NCBI GenBank assembly: GCA_964565705.1
Contig: CAZMGD010000029.1
Span: 1-41,528, forward strand
DNA length: 41,528 nucleotides
Source of the DNA: CAZMGD01 sp964565705
GTDB lineage: Bacteria > Actinomycetota > Acidimicrobiia > Acidimicrobiales > Ilumatobacteraceae
Direction of reading: 5' to 3'
The stretch's first letter is position 1. Every line of letters starts with the position of its first letter. Under the pieces are notes generated by a model. It saw only the letters and a list, made by a program, of their open reading frames with translations. It had not been told where the DNA came from and did not search any database. The position numbers and the translations under genes are program-made. Shown piece after piece: positions 16,056 to 23,962 of this stretch.

Positions 16056-16460
16056 TCACCCCCGAGGGTGCGACAGCCAGTCCCCGCCGTGGATCGGCGT
16101 GAGCGTCAGGCCCGCGCCGTACTGGTAGGCCCAGACCTCGCGCCCGCTCGCGGTGCACACGCGCACACGGCGGTACAGCCCGAGGACTGCATCCTCCACC
16201 TCGTCGAGCAGTTCGAGCGCCTCGTCCAACCGTGACGCGTCGAGCTCGAAGACCTGACCAGCTATCGGGGGGGCGTCGACTGGCAGCTCGACGTCGAACG
16301 ACGCGGCCGGGTACCCCTCGCCGGTGTCGTACAGCACGCCGGTGACCGAGTCGTTGGTGCCATCGCCGACGACGAACTGCTCCAGGATCCACCACCGCTC
16401 CTCGCCGGGAAGCAGCGTGCCGTAGACGAACAGCAACCGTTCACCGTTGCGCGCCGTCAC
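16056..16460 (-). CDS. Gamma-glutamylcyclotransferase-like protein
   Basis: The 134-residue protein has LLFVYGTLLPGE at the N-terminus, the substrate-binding YGTL loop of the GGCT fold. ELLDEVED supplies the likely catalytic acid, and VWAYQY closes the fold. Members cyclise gamma-glutamyl amines to 5-oxoproline or open similar bonds. The GTG start at 16460 overlaps the stop of the DUF5318 gene (GTGA), so the pair is translationally coupled. Confidence 0.85.
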   Translation of the reverse strand: MTARNGERLLFVYGTLLPGEERWWILEQFVVGDGTNDSVTGVLYDTGEGYPAASFDVELPVDAPPIAGQVFELDASRLDEALELLDEVEDAVLGLYRRVRVCTASGREVWAYQYGAGLTLTPIHGGDWLSHPRG

Positions 16461-16876
16461 TGTGCGGCGACGCCGCGTGCCCGGCCCGTCTTGCCACCGA
16501 GCGGCAGGACGCGCAGCAGGTGGTGCCAGCGGCACGTGCAGCACGCCTCGACGACGTAGGCCGCGAACTCCTCCCGACGCCGGTTGAACGCGGCGAGATC
16601 GCCCATCGAGCTCGCCACTCGTCCGTGCTTGGGCAGCCGCGGGCCGAACACGTAGGTGACGAGGACGAGCTGGTCCTCCTCGCAGATCGGGCAGACCGTG
16701 CGCGACCGCTGGCCGACGTTGCGGGCGGCGCGGATCAGCTCCGGGTGCGCGTCGCACACCTGATCGCGGCGGAGGCGACCGCGGCGGTACTCGTTCACCA
16801 GCGCCCGGCGGGCCAACCGGTGATCGATCACGCCACTGGCCCCCCGCAGGGTTCCAGCGCTGAACGACATCGCCAT
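16457..16876 (-). CDS. DUF5318 family protein
   Basis: The 139-residue protein has VIDHRLARRALVNEYRRGR, the phrase VCDAHPELIRAARNVG, then CPICEEDQLVLVTYVFG and VVEACCTCRWHHLL. The two cysteine pairs (CPIC and CCTC) probably bind zinc. This layout is the actinobacterial DUF5318 family, of unknown function. ATG 16876 or 16870 may be the start. The gene is divergent from a methyltransferase gene 70 bp away. Confidence 0.85.
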   Translation of the reverse strand: MAMSFSAGTLRGASGVIDHRLARRALVNEYRRGRLRRDQVCDAHPELIRAARNVGQRSRTVCPICEEDQLVLVTYVFGPRLPKHGRVASSMGDLAAFNRRREEFAAYVVEACCTCRWHHLLRVLPLGGKTGRARGVAAQ

Positions 16877-16946
16877 GAGGCTAGTGCGGCGCCCGACCGG
16901 TGCTCGGTCCCCACGGCCCGTTGCACGACGGGGCACACTGTGCACC

Positions 16947-17543
16947 ATGACGACAGCGGTGAGCTATGGCGCAGGGGTGGCCGACGACAGCGAGCTGCGC
17001 CTCTGCGGGGACGTGCAGGGCAAGCGGGTCATCGAGCTGGGCATCGACAGCGCGTCCAACGCGCCCGCTCTGGCCAGAGCCGGGGCGAAGGTGATCGTCG
17101 TCGACCCCTCTGCGGAGCGCATCGCTGCGGCCCGTGCCCTCGCCGCCGAGGACGGCCACCGGCTCGAGGCCCACGAGGCCGACCTCGCCGATCTCGGGTT
17201 CGCCACCAGCGCCTCGGTCGACCTGGTGCTGTGTGTGCACCGCCTCGACAAGGTCGACGATCTGGCCCGCACGCTGCGCCAGGTTCATCGCGTCTTGAAG
17301 CCCGAGGCGCGCTTCGTGCTGGCGACCACGCACCCCGCCGGAGCGATGCTCGGTCCTGGCGCGTCGGTGGGTTCGATCGTGCAGCGGACGTACCGCCAGG
17401 CCGAGGCCTTCACCCTGCACCAGCTGTTCACGGCGCTGCAGCGGGCGAACTTCACCGTCGACTCCGTCCAGGAGCTCGAGCCGGGCCCCGACGCGGCGGC
17501 ACCGACGGTGCTCGTGGTCCGAGCGCGCAAGCTCGGCGACTGA
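16947..17543 (+). CDS. Class I SAM-dependent methyltransferase-like protein
   Basis: The 198-residue protein shows a Rossmann methyltransferase pattern: VIELGIDSASNAPALARAGAKVIVVDPS (motif I and the acidic end of strand 2), then DLVLCVHRLDKVDD (motif IV region) and LKPEARFVLATTHP. Motif I reads ELGIDSASNA rather than the usual glycine-rich E.GCG.G, so cofactor binding may be altered. The substrate is unknown. ATG 16947 is the first start within a recognisable protein. Its stop is 1 bp from the convergent GGDEF-EAL stop. Confidence 0.75.
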   Translation: MTTAVSYGAGVADDSELRLCGDVQGKRVIELGIDSASNAPALARAGAKVIVVDPSAERIAAARALAAEDGHRLEAHEADLADLGFATSASVDLVLCVHRLDKVDDLARTLRQVHRVLKPEARFVLATTHPAGAMLGPGASVGSIVQRTYRQAEAFTLHQLFTALQRANFTVDSVQELEPGPDAAAPTVLVVRARKLGD

Positions 17544-17544
17544 C

Positions 17545-20500
17545 CTACATGAACGCCTCGACGAGGTCGGGCGGCCGGGGGCGACCGAACAGGTAGCCCT
17601 GGCCCCGGCCGCAGCCGATCTCGCGGAGCCGGTTCAGCTGCAACGGCGTCTCGACGCCCTCGGCGACGGTGATCAGTCCGAGCGCCCCGCCGAGGCGCAC
17701 CACGGCCTCCACGATCGCCGAGTCCTCACCGTTCAGGCCGAGGCCGGCGACGAAGCTGCCGTCGATCTTGATCGCCTCGACCGGGAAGCGCTTCAGGTAG
17801 GTCAGCGACGAGTACCCCGTGCCGAAGTCGTCCACGGCGAGGTGCAACCCGAGGCCGCGCAGGTCGCGCAACGCAGTGGTGGCGACGCGCACGTCGGTCA
17901 TCAGCGCTGTCTCGGTGATCTCCAACCACAGGTGGTCGGCGTCCACGCCCGATTCCACGAGCGCCTCGCGCACCATGTCGACGAGCCGGCGGTCGGTCAG
18001 CTGACGCGCGGAGAGGTTGACGCTCAACGACACGGGACCGACGTTGGGCGACGTCGCCTGCCAATGCGCGAGCTGCATCAGCGACGTGCGCAGGACGTGT
18101 GCGCCGAGCTCGGCGATGAACCCGCGCTCTTCGGCCAGCGTCAGGAAGTCGCCCGGTGGGAGCAGACCGCGGTCGGGGTGCTTCCAGCGCGCCATCACCT
18201 CGTAGCCCGACAGCCGACCCGACGCCAGATCGACGATCGGTTGGTAGTACGGCACGATCTCGTTGCGTTCGAGGGCGTGGCGGAGCTCCTGCACCGCGGC
18301 GAGCGTGTTGATGCTCTGAGCCCGCGTCGCCGGGTTGAACGCCTCGACCCGGTCGCGGCCGTTCTCCTTCGCCCGGTACATCGCCGAGTCGGCATCGCGG
18401 ATCAGTTCGTCCGCGCCCACGCCCGGCGCCTCGGCGACTGCGACCCCGATCGACGCGCTGAAGTCCACCTCCTCGTCACCGAGCAGCACCGGTGCCGAGA
18501 AGGCGAGGCGGACACGATCGCCGATCTCCATCGCCAGACGCGGCGTCGCATCGCGTAGCAACACTGTGAACTCGTCGCCGCCGAAGCGTGCCACGAGGTC
18601 GCCGTCGCGGACGGCCTCCGACAGCCGGCCGCCGGCCGCTCGCAGCAGCGCGTCGCCCATCGCGTGCCCGAGGCTGTCGTTGACGATCTTGAACCGATCG
18701 AGGTCGAGGAACAGCACCGCGACGGGTGTGCGCCACGCCAGCGCCGATTGCAGCTGTTCCATGAAGTGCGCCCGATTGGCCAGGCCGGTCACGTCGTCGT
18801 GCGTGGCGCTCCAGTTGAGCTGCTCGGTCGCGGCCAGCTGGGTCGTCACGTCGTGCACGTGGGTGATCAGCAGCGGTTCGGGTCCGGCGTCGGTGATCCG
18901 AGCGATCGACGTCGTTCCCCAACGCAGCGCACCGTCGCTGCGCTGGTAGCGGATCTGCTGCGGGCTGCTGGGCTCGTCGTCCTCGCTCGCTCGCATCAGC
19001 GCCTGGAACGCGATCCAGTCGTCGGGGTGCACCAGCTCGCGAAGGTGGCGCCCGACGAGCTGGGACGCCGACAGGCGGAACATGGCGGCGAGGCCCGTGT
19101 TGACGTCGAGCAGTAGGCCGTCGTGGGCCGATGCGAGCGCCATGCCCGTCGGTGCGAAGTGGAACGCAGCACGGAAGCGTTGCTCGGCGCGCAACTGGGC
19201 GGCTTCGGCCTCCAAGCGATCGCCGACGTCGCGCAGGCTCACCACGAGCTGCGTCTGGTCGGGGTACTGGGTCGCGAAGTTCGCCTCGGCGTAGCGCACC
19301 CCGCCGTCGGGCTGGGCGATGCGCAGCAGCGGGTGTCCGACGTGCTCGCCACGCTCGGTCCAACCCTCCCAGTAGCCGATGGCCCGCTCGAGGTCCTCCT
19401 CGAACAGCACCTCGGTGAAGTGCTGCCCGATCAGTTCGTCGCGAGACCGCCCTGCCATCACCGTGGCGAGGTAGTTCACGTCGCGGATGACGCCGTCGCC
19501 GTCGACGAGCGCGACGCCCTCTCCGAGGTTGTCGAGCAACGAGCGGAGGTGCTGCTCCGCCTCGGCGATCGTCCTCGTGTTGGCGTCGACCTCTTGGGCC
19601 AGCCGCTGGCTCTCGTGCCAGTAGAGGATCTGGTTGACGACGACGAGCAGCACGACGAGCCCGATCAGCACCGTGGACACCGCGGCGACCGAGTCCCCCT
19701 GGACGCTGAACCGGATGACCACGACGGTCATCGCCAGCACGACCGGTACGTAGGTCAGCACGAGCCGCCACGCGGACATCTCCCAGTCCGCTCGCGTGTC
19801 GCCGGACACCGTGAGGCGTGCGGCTGCGGCCTCGAACGCGAACGCGACGCACGCCAGCACCGACGCCGTCACCATCGTCCAGGCCGGGCGCGTCGTGAAC
19901 GTGCTCGCGGTCAGTGCCTCGGACACCGCTGACAGCACCACGAACAGGCACAGCGCTCGCAGGCCCACCCGCGCGGACCGCCAGAAGGTGACGCCGAGGA
20001 ACACGAACGCGAACGCGGTCACGAAGCCGAACACGGTCGCCACGCGATCGGGCTGTGAGACGTCGTGGCGAGCAGCCACCGGGATCAGCGCGCCGACCCA
20101 CAGCGTCAACGTGAGGGCGATCGCTACCTGCAGCGTCGTCATCGCCACCACCAGACCGTGGACGACCCGGCCGCGCATCACGACGATCCCGACGAATCCG
20201 GTCACGGTGAGCGCGGACCAGCCGACGAACCACAGGCCGAACGAGCGCGGATCCGACCCGTCGTCGAGCATGACGAGGTGCGCGCACTGGCCGGTCACCC
20301 AGCACAGGTTGGCGACGACGAAGGCTGCCCAGGGCCATTGCCGGCGCTCCAACCAGCGACGCGCGGACATGACGGTGGCCACGGTCGCGGCGACGACCTC
20401 GGCGACGATCGTCGCCGACGCCCAGGATTCGAGGTCCGCGCCGTGCCGGATCGACGCGACGAGGTATGGCACACCCGCGAGGACCAGGCACAGCGCTCCC

Positions 20501-20625
20501 GTCGCCGCGGCCCATCGCGTCGAGCGAACTCGACGCGCGCCACCGCCGGCGCGGTCCGACCCCGGAGCGCGCAGGTCGTCACGCTCCAGTCGGTCCGGAA
20601 TGTCGGGGGGCCGGGACGATGGCAC
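17545..20625 (-). CDS. Membrane PAS-PAS-GGDEF-EAL cyclic-di-GMP enzyme
   Basis: Numbering from GTG 20625 gives 1026 residues. Residues ~38-340 hold about nine membrane helices. Two PAS domains follow (~357-475 and ~481-600), then a GGDEF domain with an intact GGDEF at 682-686, preceded five residues earlier by an inhibitory RxxD site (R673-D676). An EAL domain runs from ~775 to the end. The EAL signature reads EVM (809-811), keeping the catalytic Glu. NLSAR, ITET, DDFGTGYSSL and AEGVET are also present, so both synthesis and breakdown of c-di-GMP are possible. The start is uncertain: the frame is open to 20802, but the added residues look non-coding. No adjacent partner gene is seen. Confidence 0.9.
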   Translation of the reverse strand: MPSSRPPDIPDRLERDDLRAPGSDRAGGGARRVRSTRWAAATGALCLVLAGVPYLVASIRHGADLESWASATIVAEVVAATVATVMSARRWLERRQWPWAAFVVANLCWVTGQCAHLVMLDDGSDPRSFGLWFVGWSALTVTGFVGIVVMRGRVVHGLVVAMTTLQVAIALTLTLWVGALIPVAARHDVSQPDRVATVFGFVTAFAFVFLGVTFWRSARVGLRALCLFVVLSAVSEALTASTFTTRPAWTMVTASVLACVAFAFEAAAARLTVSGDTRADWEMSAWRLVLTYVPVVLAMTVVVIRFSVQGDSVAAVSTVLIGLVVLLVVVNQILYWHESQRLAQEVDANTRTIAEAEQHLRSLLDNLGEGVALVDGDGVIRDVNYLATVMAGRSRDELIGQHFTEVLFEEDLERAIGYWEGWTERGEHVGHPLLRIAQPDGGVRYAEANFATQYPDQTQLVVSLRDVGDRLEAEAAQLRAEQRFRAAFHFAPTGMALASAHDGLLLDVNTGLAAMFRLSASQLVGRHLRELVHPDDWIAFQALMRASEDDEPSSPQQIRYQRSDGALRWGTTSIARITDAGPEPLLITHVHDVTTQLAATEQLNWSATHDDVTGLANRAHFMEQLQSALAWRTPVAVLFLDLDRFKIVNDSLGHAMGDALLRAAGGRLSEAVRDGDLVARFGGDEFTVLLRDATPRLAMEIGDRVRLAFSAPVLLGDEEVDFSASIGVAVAEAPGVGADELIRDADSAMYRAKENGRDRVEAFNPATRAQSINTLAAVQELRHALERNEIVPYYQPIVDLASGRLSGYEVMARWKHPDRGLLPPGDFLTLAEERGFIAELGAHVLRTSLMQLAHWQATSPNVGPVSLSVNLSARQLTDRRLVDMVREALVESGVDADHLWLEITETALMTDVRVATTALRDLRGLGLHLAVDDFGTGYSSLTYLKRFPVEAIKIDGSFVAGLGLNGEDSAIVEAVVRLGGALGLITVAEGVETPLQLNRLREIGCGRGQGYLFGRPRPPDLVEAFM

Positions 20626-20788
20626 TCGGTGCGAGATTAGTTGCCGACTGTGGTGACCCGGCGGGATGTGCAGCCGCCCGCCTGCCGGCCGGCGCGTTGA
20701 CCGACGAGCGCCAAGGCAGTGGCGACGAGGACCACGTACGTGAACGCTGTCACCGGGCGATGCGGCGCAACTCGGGCACCTCTCGGCG

Positions 20789-20804
20789 AGGTGGCTCGCC
20801 ACCT
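20789..20804 (-). terminator. Short hairpin at the cca stop
   Basis: AGGTGGCTCGCCACCT is a 7-bp inverted repeat with a 2-nt loop that overlaps the first bases of the cca stop region. It is a weak candidate terminator without a T-run. The rest of the 177-bp gap to the GGDEF-EAL gene shows nothing else. Confidence 0.25.
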
Positions 20805-22254
20805 ACGAGGTCGACGCCTCCGACACGTCGGATGCCTGACGCTCCTGCCACCACTCGTCGAGACGGCGGCGCGCCGCGTCCTGCCCGATCAGGCCCTCGT
20901 CGAGGCGGATGTCGAGCAGGAACTGCAATGCCTGTCCGACCTCGCGACCGGGCTTCACCCCGAGCTGCTCCATCACCGCGTTGCCGTCGAGCTCGGGGCG
21001 GATCGCTGCCAGCTCCTCACTCGCGGCGAGCTCGGCGATGCGCTCCTCCAGCTCGTCCATCCGCCTCGACAGCTGGGCAGCCTTCTTCGCGTTGCGGGTC
21101 GTGCAGTCGCAGCGGGTCAGCACGTTCAGCTCGGCGAGCAGCGGCCCAGCGTCGCGCACGTACCGGCGCACGGCCGCGTCGGTCCAACCCATCTGGTACG
21201 TGTGGAAGCGCAGGTGCAGCGCGACCAGCTCGGTGATCGCTTCGATGTCGTCGTTGCCGTAGCGCAGCGCGCTGAGCCGCTTGCGGGTCATCTTCGCTCC
21301 GACGACCTCGTGATGATGGAACGTGACCCCCTTGCCGGCGAGATAGCCGCGGGTGCGCGGCTTGCCCACGTCGTGGAACAGCGCGGCGAGGCGGGTCCGC
21401 CGGAAGTCGAAGTCGGGCCCGTTCGGCGTGGGTGGGCGGACGTTCTCGACAACGGCGATCGTGTGCGTCAACACGTCCTTGTGACGGTGGATCGGGTCCT
21501 GCTCCAGCCGCATGTTCGGCAGCTCGGGCAGGAACTCGTCGGCGAGGCCGGTCTCGACGCAGAACCACAGGCCCGGTGCCGGATGGTCGACGACGATCAG
21601 CTTGTCGAGCTCGTCGCGGATGCGCTCGGCCGACACGATCGACAGGCGGTGGTGCATCGCCTCGACCGCGGCGACCAGCTCGGGCACCGGCTCGAGGGCA
21701 TACCCGGCGATGAACCGGGCCGCGCGCAGCATCCGCAGCGGGTCGTCGCTGAAGCTGATCTCCGGCTCCAGGGGCGTGCGCAGGACACCGGTGACGAGGT
21801 CGACGGCGCCGCCGAAGGGGTCGACGAGCGCGGGGGCGTCGGTCGTGACCTCCAGCGCCATCGCGTTGACGGTGAAGTCGCGCCGCGACAGATCGGCCTC
21901 GATGGCATGGGCGAACTCGACGTCGGGCTTGCGCGAATCCGGTACGTACGACTCCGCCCGGTGGGTCGTGATCTCGTACACGCGGGCGGCACCGTCGGCG
22001 CCGACCTTGTTCGCCCCGATCGTGCCGAAGCGCTCACCCTGGGTCCAGATCGCATCCGCCCACCCGTCGAGCAGGCGCTTGATCTCGCCGGGCCGGGCGT
22101 CGGTGGTCGCGTCGAAGTCGCCGGCATCGGGCGCGCCGCGCAGCAGGTCGCGGACGGTTCCGCCGACGAGGTACAGCCGGTGGCCGGCCGCGCGGAAGCG
22201 CTCGGCGAGCGGGGCCATCTCGGCCAGCACGGGTGCGAAGCGCTCCGGAATCAC
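20803..22254 (-). CDS. cca: CCA tRNA nucleotidyltransferase with HD domain
   Basis: The 483-residue protein has LYLVGGTVRDLLRG, then the metal-binding DFDATTD (D46, D48), RRDFTVNAMA and RAARFIAGY of class II nucleotidyltransferases. These add or repair the CCA end of tRNA. A C-terminal HD domain (LAALFHDVGKPRTRG, HHHEVVGAKMT) suggests additional phosphohydrolase activity. GTG 22254 gives the natural N-terminus; the frame upstream runs into a palindrome at 22318-22375 and is not protein-like. Confidence 0.94.
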   Translation of the reverse strand: MIPERFAPVLAEMAPLAERFRAAGHRLYLVGGTVRDLLRGAPDAGDFDATTDARPGEIKRLLDGWADAIWTQGERFGTIGANKVGADGAARVYEITTHRAESYVPDSRKPDVEFAHAIEADLSRRDFTVNAMALEVTTDAPALVDPFGGAVDLVTGVLRTPLEPEISFSDDPLRMLRAARFIAGYALEPVPELVAAVEAMHHRLSIVSAERIRDELDKLIVVDHPAPGLWFCVETGLADEFLPELPNMRLEQDPIHRHKDVLTHTIAVVENVRPPTPNGPDFDFRRTRLAALFHDVGKPRTRGYLAGKGVTFHHHEVVGAKMTRKRLSALRYGNDDIEAITELVALHLRFHTYQMGWTDAAVRRYVRDAGPLLAELNVLTRCDCTTRNAKKAAQLSRRMDELEERIAELAASEELAAIRPELDGNAVMEQLGVKPGREVGQALQFLLDIRLDEGLIGQDAARRRLDEWWQERQASDVSEASTS

Positions 22255-22317
22255 GGCCGACCAGGCTAACGGCGCCCTCGGCCCGCCGACCGTGGGGTTC
22301 CGAGACTCGTCCGCCCC

Positions 22318-22375
22318 CTTCGTTCTCGGGAGCAATACCGGTGCCAGAGCACCCGATTTGCTCCCGAGAACGAAG
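22318..22375. repeat. Long palindrome B1
   Basis: The 26-nt arms 22318-22343 and 22350-22375 mismatch at only 3 positions around a 6-nt loop. It lies 19 bp downstream of the NIPSNAP-like gene and 64 bp before the cca start. Its right arm, read on the other strand, matches the left arm of palindrome B2 (37730-37752) exactly over 23 bases. Confidence 0.85.
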
Positions 22376-22393
22376 ACGCGGGGAGGGTGCGGG

Positions 22394-23128
22394 TCACTCC
22401 TCCCAGTCGACGCGGTCGTCGCGGGTGGGTTGGCGGCCGGTGCGCAACGGGCTGAGCGGCGCGTCGACCAGCGCGACGCGGTGCCAGCCGGTCACGATCT
22501 CCCGAGCGCTGGTGCGCCAGGCGATCAGATCGTCGTCCACCGCGTGCGCGCGTTCGGCGGCGGACCAGTGGCGCCACGTCGGGACCGCCCAGAGCAGCAG
22601 CGCCTCGTCGTCGTCGACCATCGCCGTCGTGAACGCACCGGCCAGCTGCCACCCGTGGCGCTGCATCGCCGGCACCGCTCGCTCGCGGGCCCGCTCGAGC
22701 AGCTCGGCAGCCGAACCCGGCCGAACCTTCACCAGCTCGTGCGCGTACACGTCGCCGCGCACCCCCTCCGCGCACAGTTCGGAGATCGTCCGCGTCCACG
22801 GCGCAGGCACCAGGATCCGGTCGAAGCCACCGCTGCGGAAGGTCGCCGCGGCCGCCCACCACTTGGCAAGCGCAGGATCCTGGGCGCCCGAACCGACGGC
22901 CTCGGTGGCGAAGGAGTCGGCGAGGCCGTCCCACCCCTCGTGCTCCCACATGTTGACGGTCTGGGGCCATCCGCCTGTCGATCCGATCAGCGCCCAGACG
23001 CCGTAGCAGAGCTGGGCGCGCTGCTCTTGGCCGATCGGGCTCCAGTTCGCGGTCATGTGTTGCATGTACGCGCCTCGGTGGTGGCCGATGATGTCGATGA
23101 ACTCGTGGATGTACACGCGATCGTTCAT
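22394..23128 (-). CDS. NIPSNAP-like protein of unknown function
   Basis: The 244-residue protein starts VYIHEFIDIIGHHRGAYMQHM and has VNMWEHEGWDGLADSF in the first half, with a related second half (LVPAPWTRT...VYAHELVKVRPGS...GAFTTAMVDDDEALLLWAVP). The two similar halves suggest a tandem dimeric alpha/beta barrel as in NIPSNAP/EthD proteins. Such proteins accompany catabolic genes, but their reactions are mostly unknown. It is divergent from tetR, and the shared operator lies 16 bp before its ATG. Confidence 0.6.
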   Translation of the reverse strand: MNDRVYIHEFIDIIGHHRGAYMQHMTANWSPIGQEQRAQLCYGVWALIGSTGGWPQTVNMWEHEGWDGLADSFATEAVGSGAQDPALAKWWAAAATFRSGGFDRILVPAPWTRTISELCAEGVRGDVYAHELVKVRPGSAAELLERARERAVPAMQRHGWQLAGAFTTAMVDDDEALLLWAVPTWRHWSAAERAHAVDDDLIAWRTSAREIVTGWHRVALVDAPLSPLRTGRQPTRDDRVDWEE

Positions 23129-23143
23129 GAGTTCCCCAGTTGA

Positions 23144-23159
23144 TTGAACGGCGGTTCGA
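23144..23159. promoter_or_regulatory. TetR operator candidate at the tetR promoter
   Basis: TTGAACGGCGGTTCGA is a near-palindrome (half-sites TTGAAC/TCGAAC) between two divergent genes. TTGAAC at 23144-23149 followed after 17 bp by TACGCT at 23167-23172 makes a plausible promoter for tetR, which the operator would block. Bases 23142-23159 match 30201-30218 in 17 of 18 positions. Confidence 0.65.
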
Positions 23160-23184
23160 CCGATTGTACGCTCGGTTCCGAGGG

Positions 23185-23841
23185 ATGCAGGAGACGACCA
23201 CTGACCAGACGCCGGAGCCGAGCCGACGTGAGCAGCGCCGGCTGCAGCACCAGGCTCTGAGCCGCCTCCAGTTGCTCGACGCGGCGGAGGAGGTGTTCGG
23301 CCGCAAGGGCTTCTACGACACCACGCTGAAGGAGGTCGCCGAGCTGGCGGAGTTCTCCGTCGGCTCCGTGTACTCCTTCTTCGAGAGCAAGGACGACCTG
23401 TTCCGCCACATCTTCATCCGCCGCGGTGAGGAGTTCATGCCGCAGCTGCGGGCGGTGCTCGCCGCCGACGGCGAGCCGCGCGAGCAGCTCCACAGCCTGG
23501 TCGACTTCGAGGTCGGCTACTTCCGCGAGCACTTCAGGTTCGGCCGGCTGTTCCTCCAGTTCTCCAGCACCTCCCTTCCGTCGACGGACCGCATGTTCGA
23601 CGCCTCCATCACGGCGAACTACCACGAGTCGATGGTGCTCCAGGCACAGCTCTTCGAGCGCGGGCAGCGCGCCGAGCTGTTCGTCGCCGGCGATCCGTGG
23701 GTGCTGTCGCGGTTGTTCAGCGGCCTGGTGTCGTCGTTCCAGGCGCTCGATCCGCGGGTGATGTCCGACGACCCGGCCCAGCCGGAACGGATGACCATCG
23801 AGGAGTTGCACGCCATCGTCGAGCGGACCTTCGTGCGCTGA
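23185..23841 (+). CDS. TetR family transcriptional regulator
   Basis: The 218-residue protein has a TetR helix-turn-helix at ~27-73 (LLDAAEEVFGRKGFYDTTLKEV...SVGSVYSFFESKDDLF), with recognition helix around 58-66. A ligand-binding all-helical domain follows. ATG 23185 follows the promoter closely, so the transcript may be almost leaderless. It probably represses itself, the divergent NIPSNAP-like gene and, through a second operator copy at 30203-30218, the P450/aldehyde dehydrogenase operon and the binding-protein gene. The ligand is probably an acyl-CoA or a pathway intermediate; this is inferred. Confidence 0.9.
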   Translation: MQETTTDQTPEPSRREQRRLQHQALSRLQLLDAAEEVFGRKGFYDTTLKEVAELAEFSVGSVYSFFESKDDLFRHIFIRRGEEFMPQLRAVLAADGEPREQLHSLVDFEVGYFREHFRFGRLFLQFSSTSLPSTDRMFDASITANYHESMVLQAQLFERGQRAELFVAGDPWVLSRLFSGLVSSFQALDPRVMSDDPAQPERMTIEELHAIVERTFVR

Positions 23842-23858
23842 CGCAGTAGAGTCGTTGC

Positions 23859-23932
23859 CGAATCGTGACTGGCGTTCGAGAGGTGGCCCACCACCGGGGA
23901 GCGATTCGCAGAGACCGCCGCACGCCTGGGCC
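23859..23932 (+). promoter_or_regulatory. ZTP (pfl) riboswitch aptamer upstream of glyA
   Basis: The parts of the pfl motif are present in order. P1 pairs 23859-23865 with 23902-23908. The conserved GTGACTGGCG comes next, then a GGTGG/CCACC hairpin (23882-23895) running into GGGGAGCG. A CCGC segment and the conserved CGCCTGGGC follow, whose CGCC can pair with GGCG at 23871-23874 as the pseudoknot. ZTP riboswitches sense ZMP/ZTP, which build up when 10-formyl-tetrahydrofolate is short, and typically turn on glyA, purH or folate genes. Here glyA follows 31 nt later. Confidence 0.87.
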
Positions 23933-23959
23933 CATCCTGACCTGACCGAGGAGGCCCAG
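23926..23959 (+). promoter_or_regulatory. Expression platform of the ZTP riboswitch
   Basis: CTGGGCC at 23926-23932, part of the aptamer, is fully complementary to GGCCCAG at 23953-23959. The latter overlaps the end of the GAGGAGG ribosome binding site (23948-23954). Without ligand the seven-pair stem would hide the binding site; ligand-stabilised aptamer would free it. This fits a translational on-switch, by inspection only. Confidence 0.6.
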
Positions 23960-23962
23960 CTC

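Noticed and set aside
20626..20802. N-terminal extension of the GGDEF-EAL protein to 20802
   Set aside because: The extra residues are not protein-like, lack hydrophobic or domain content and run back to the cca stop; a start near 20625 fits better.
22255..22335. N-terminal extension of CCA-adding enzyme to 22335
   Set aside because: It would begin inside palindrome B1; GTG 22254 gives the usual N-terminus.
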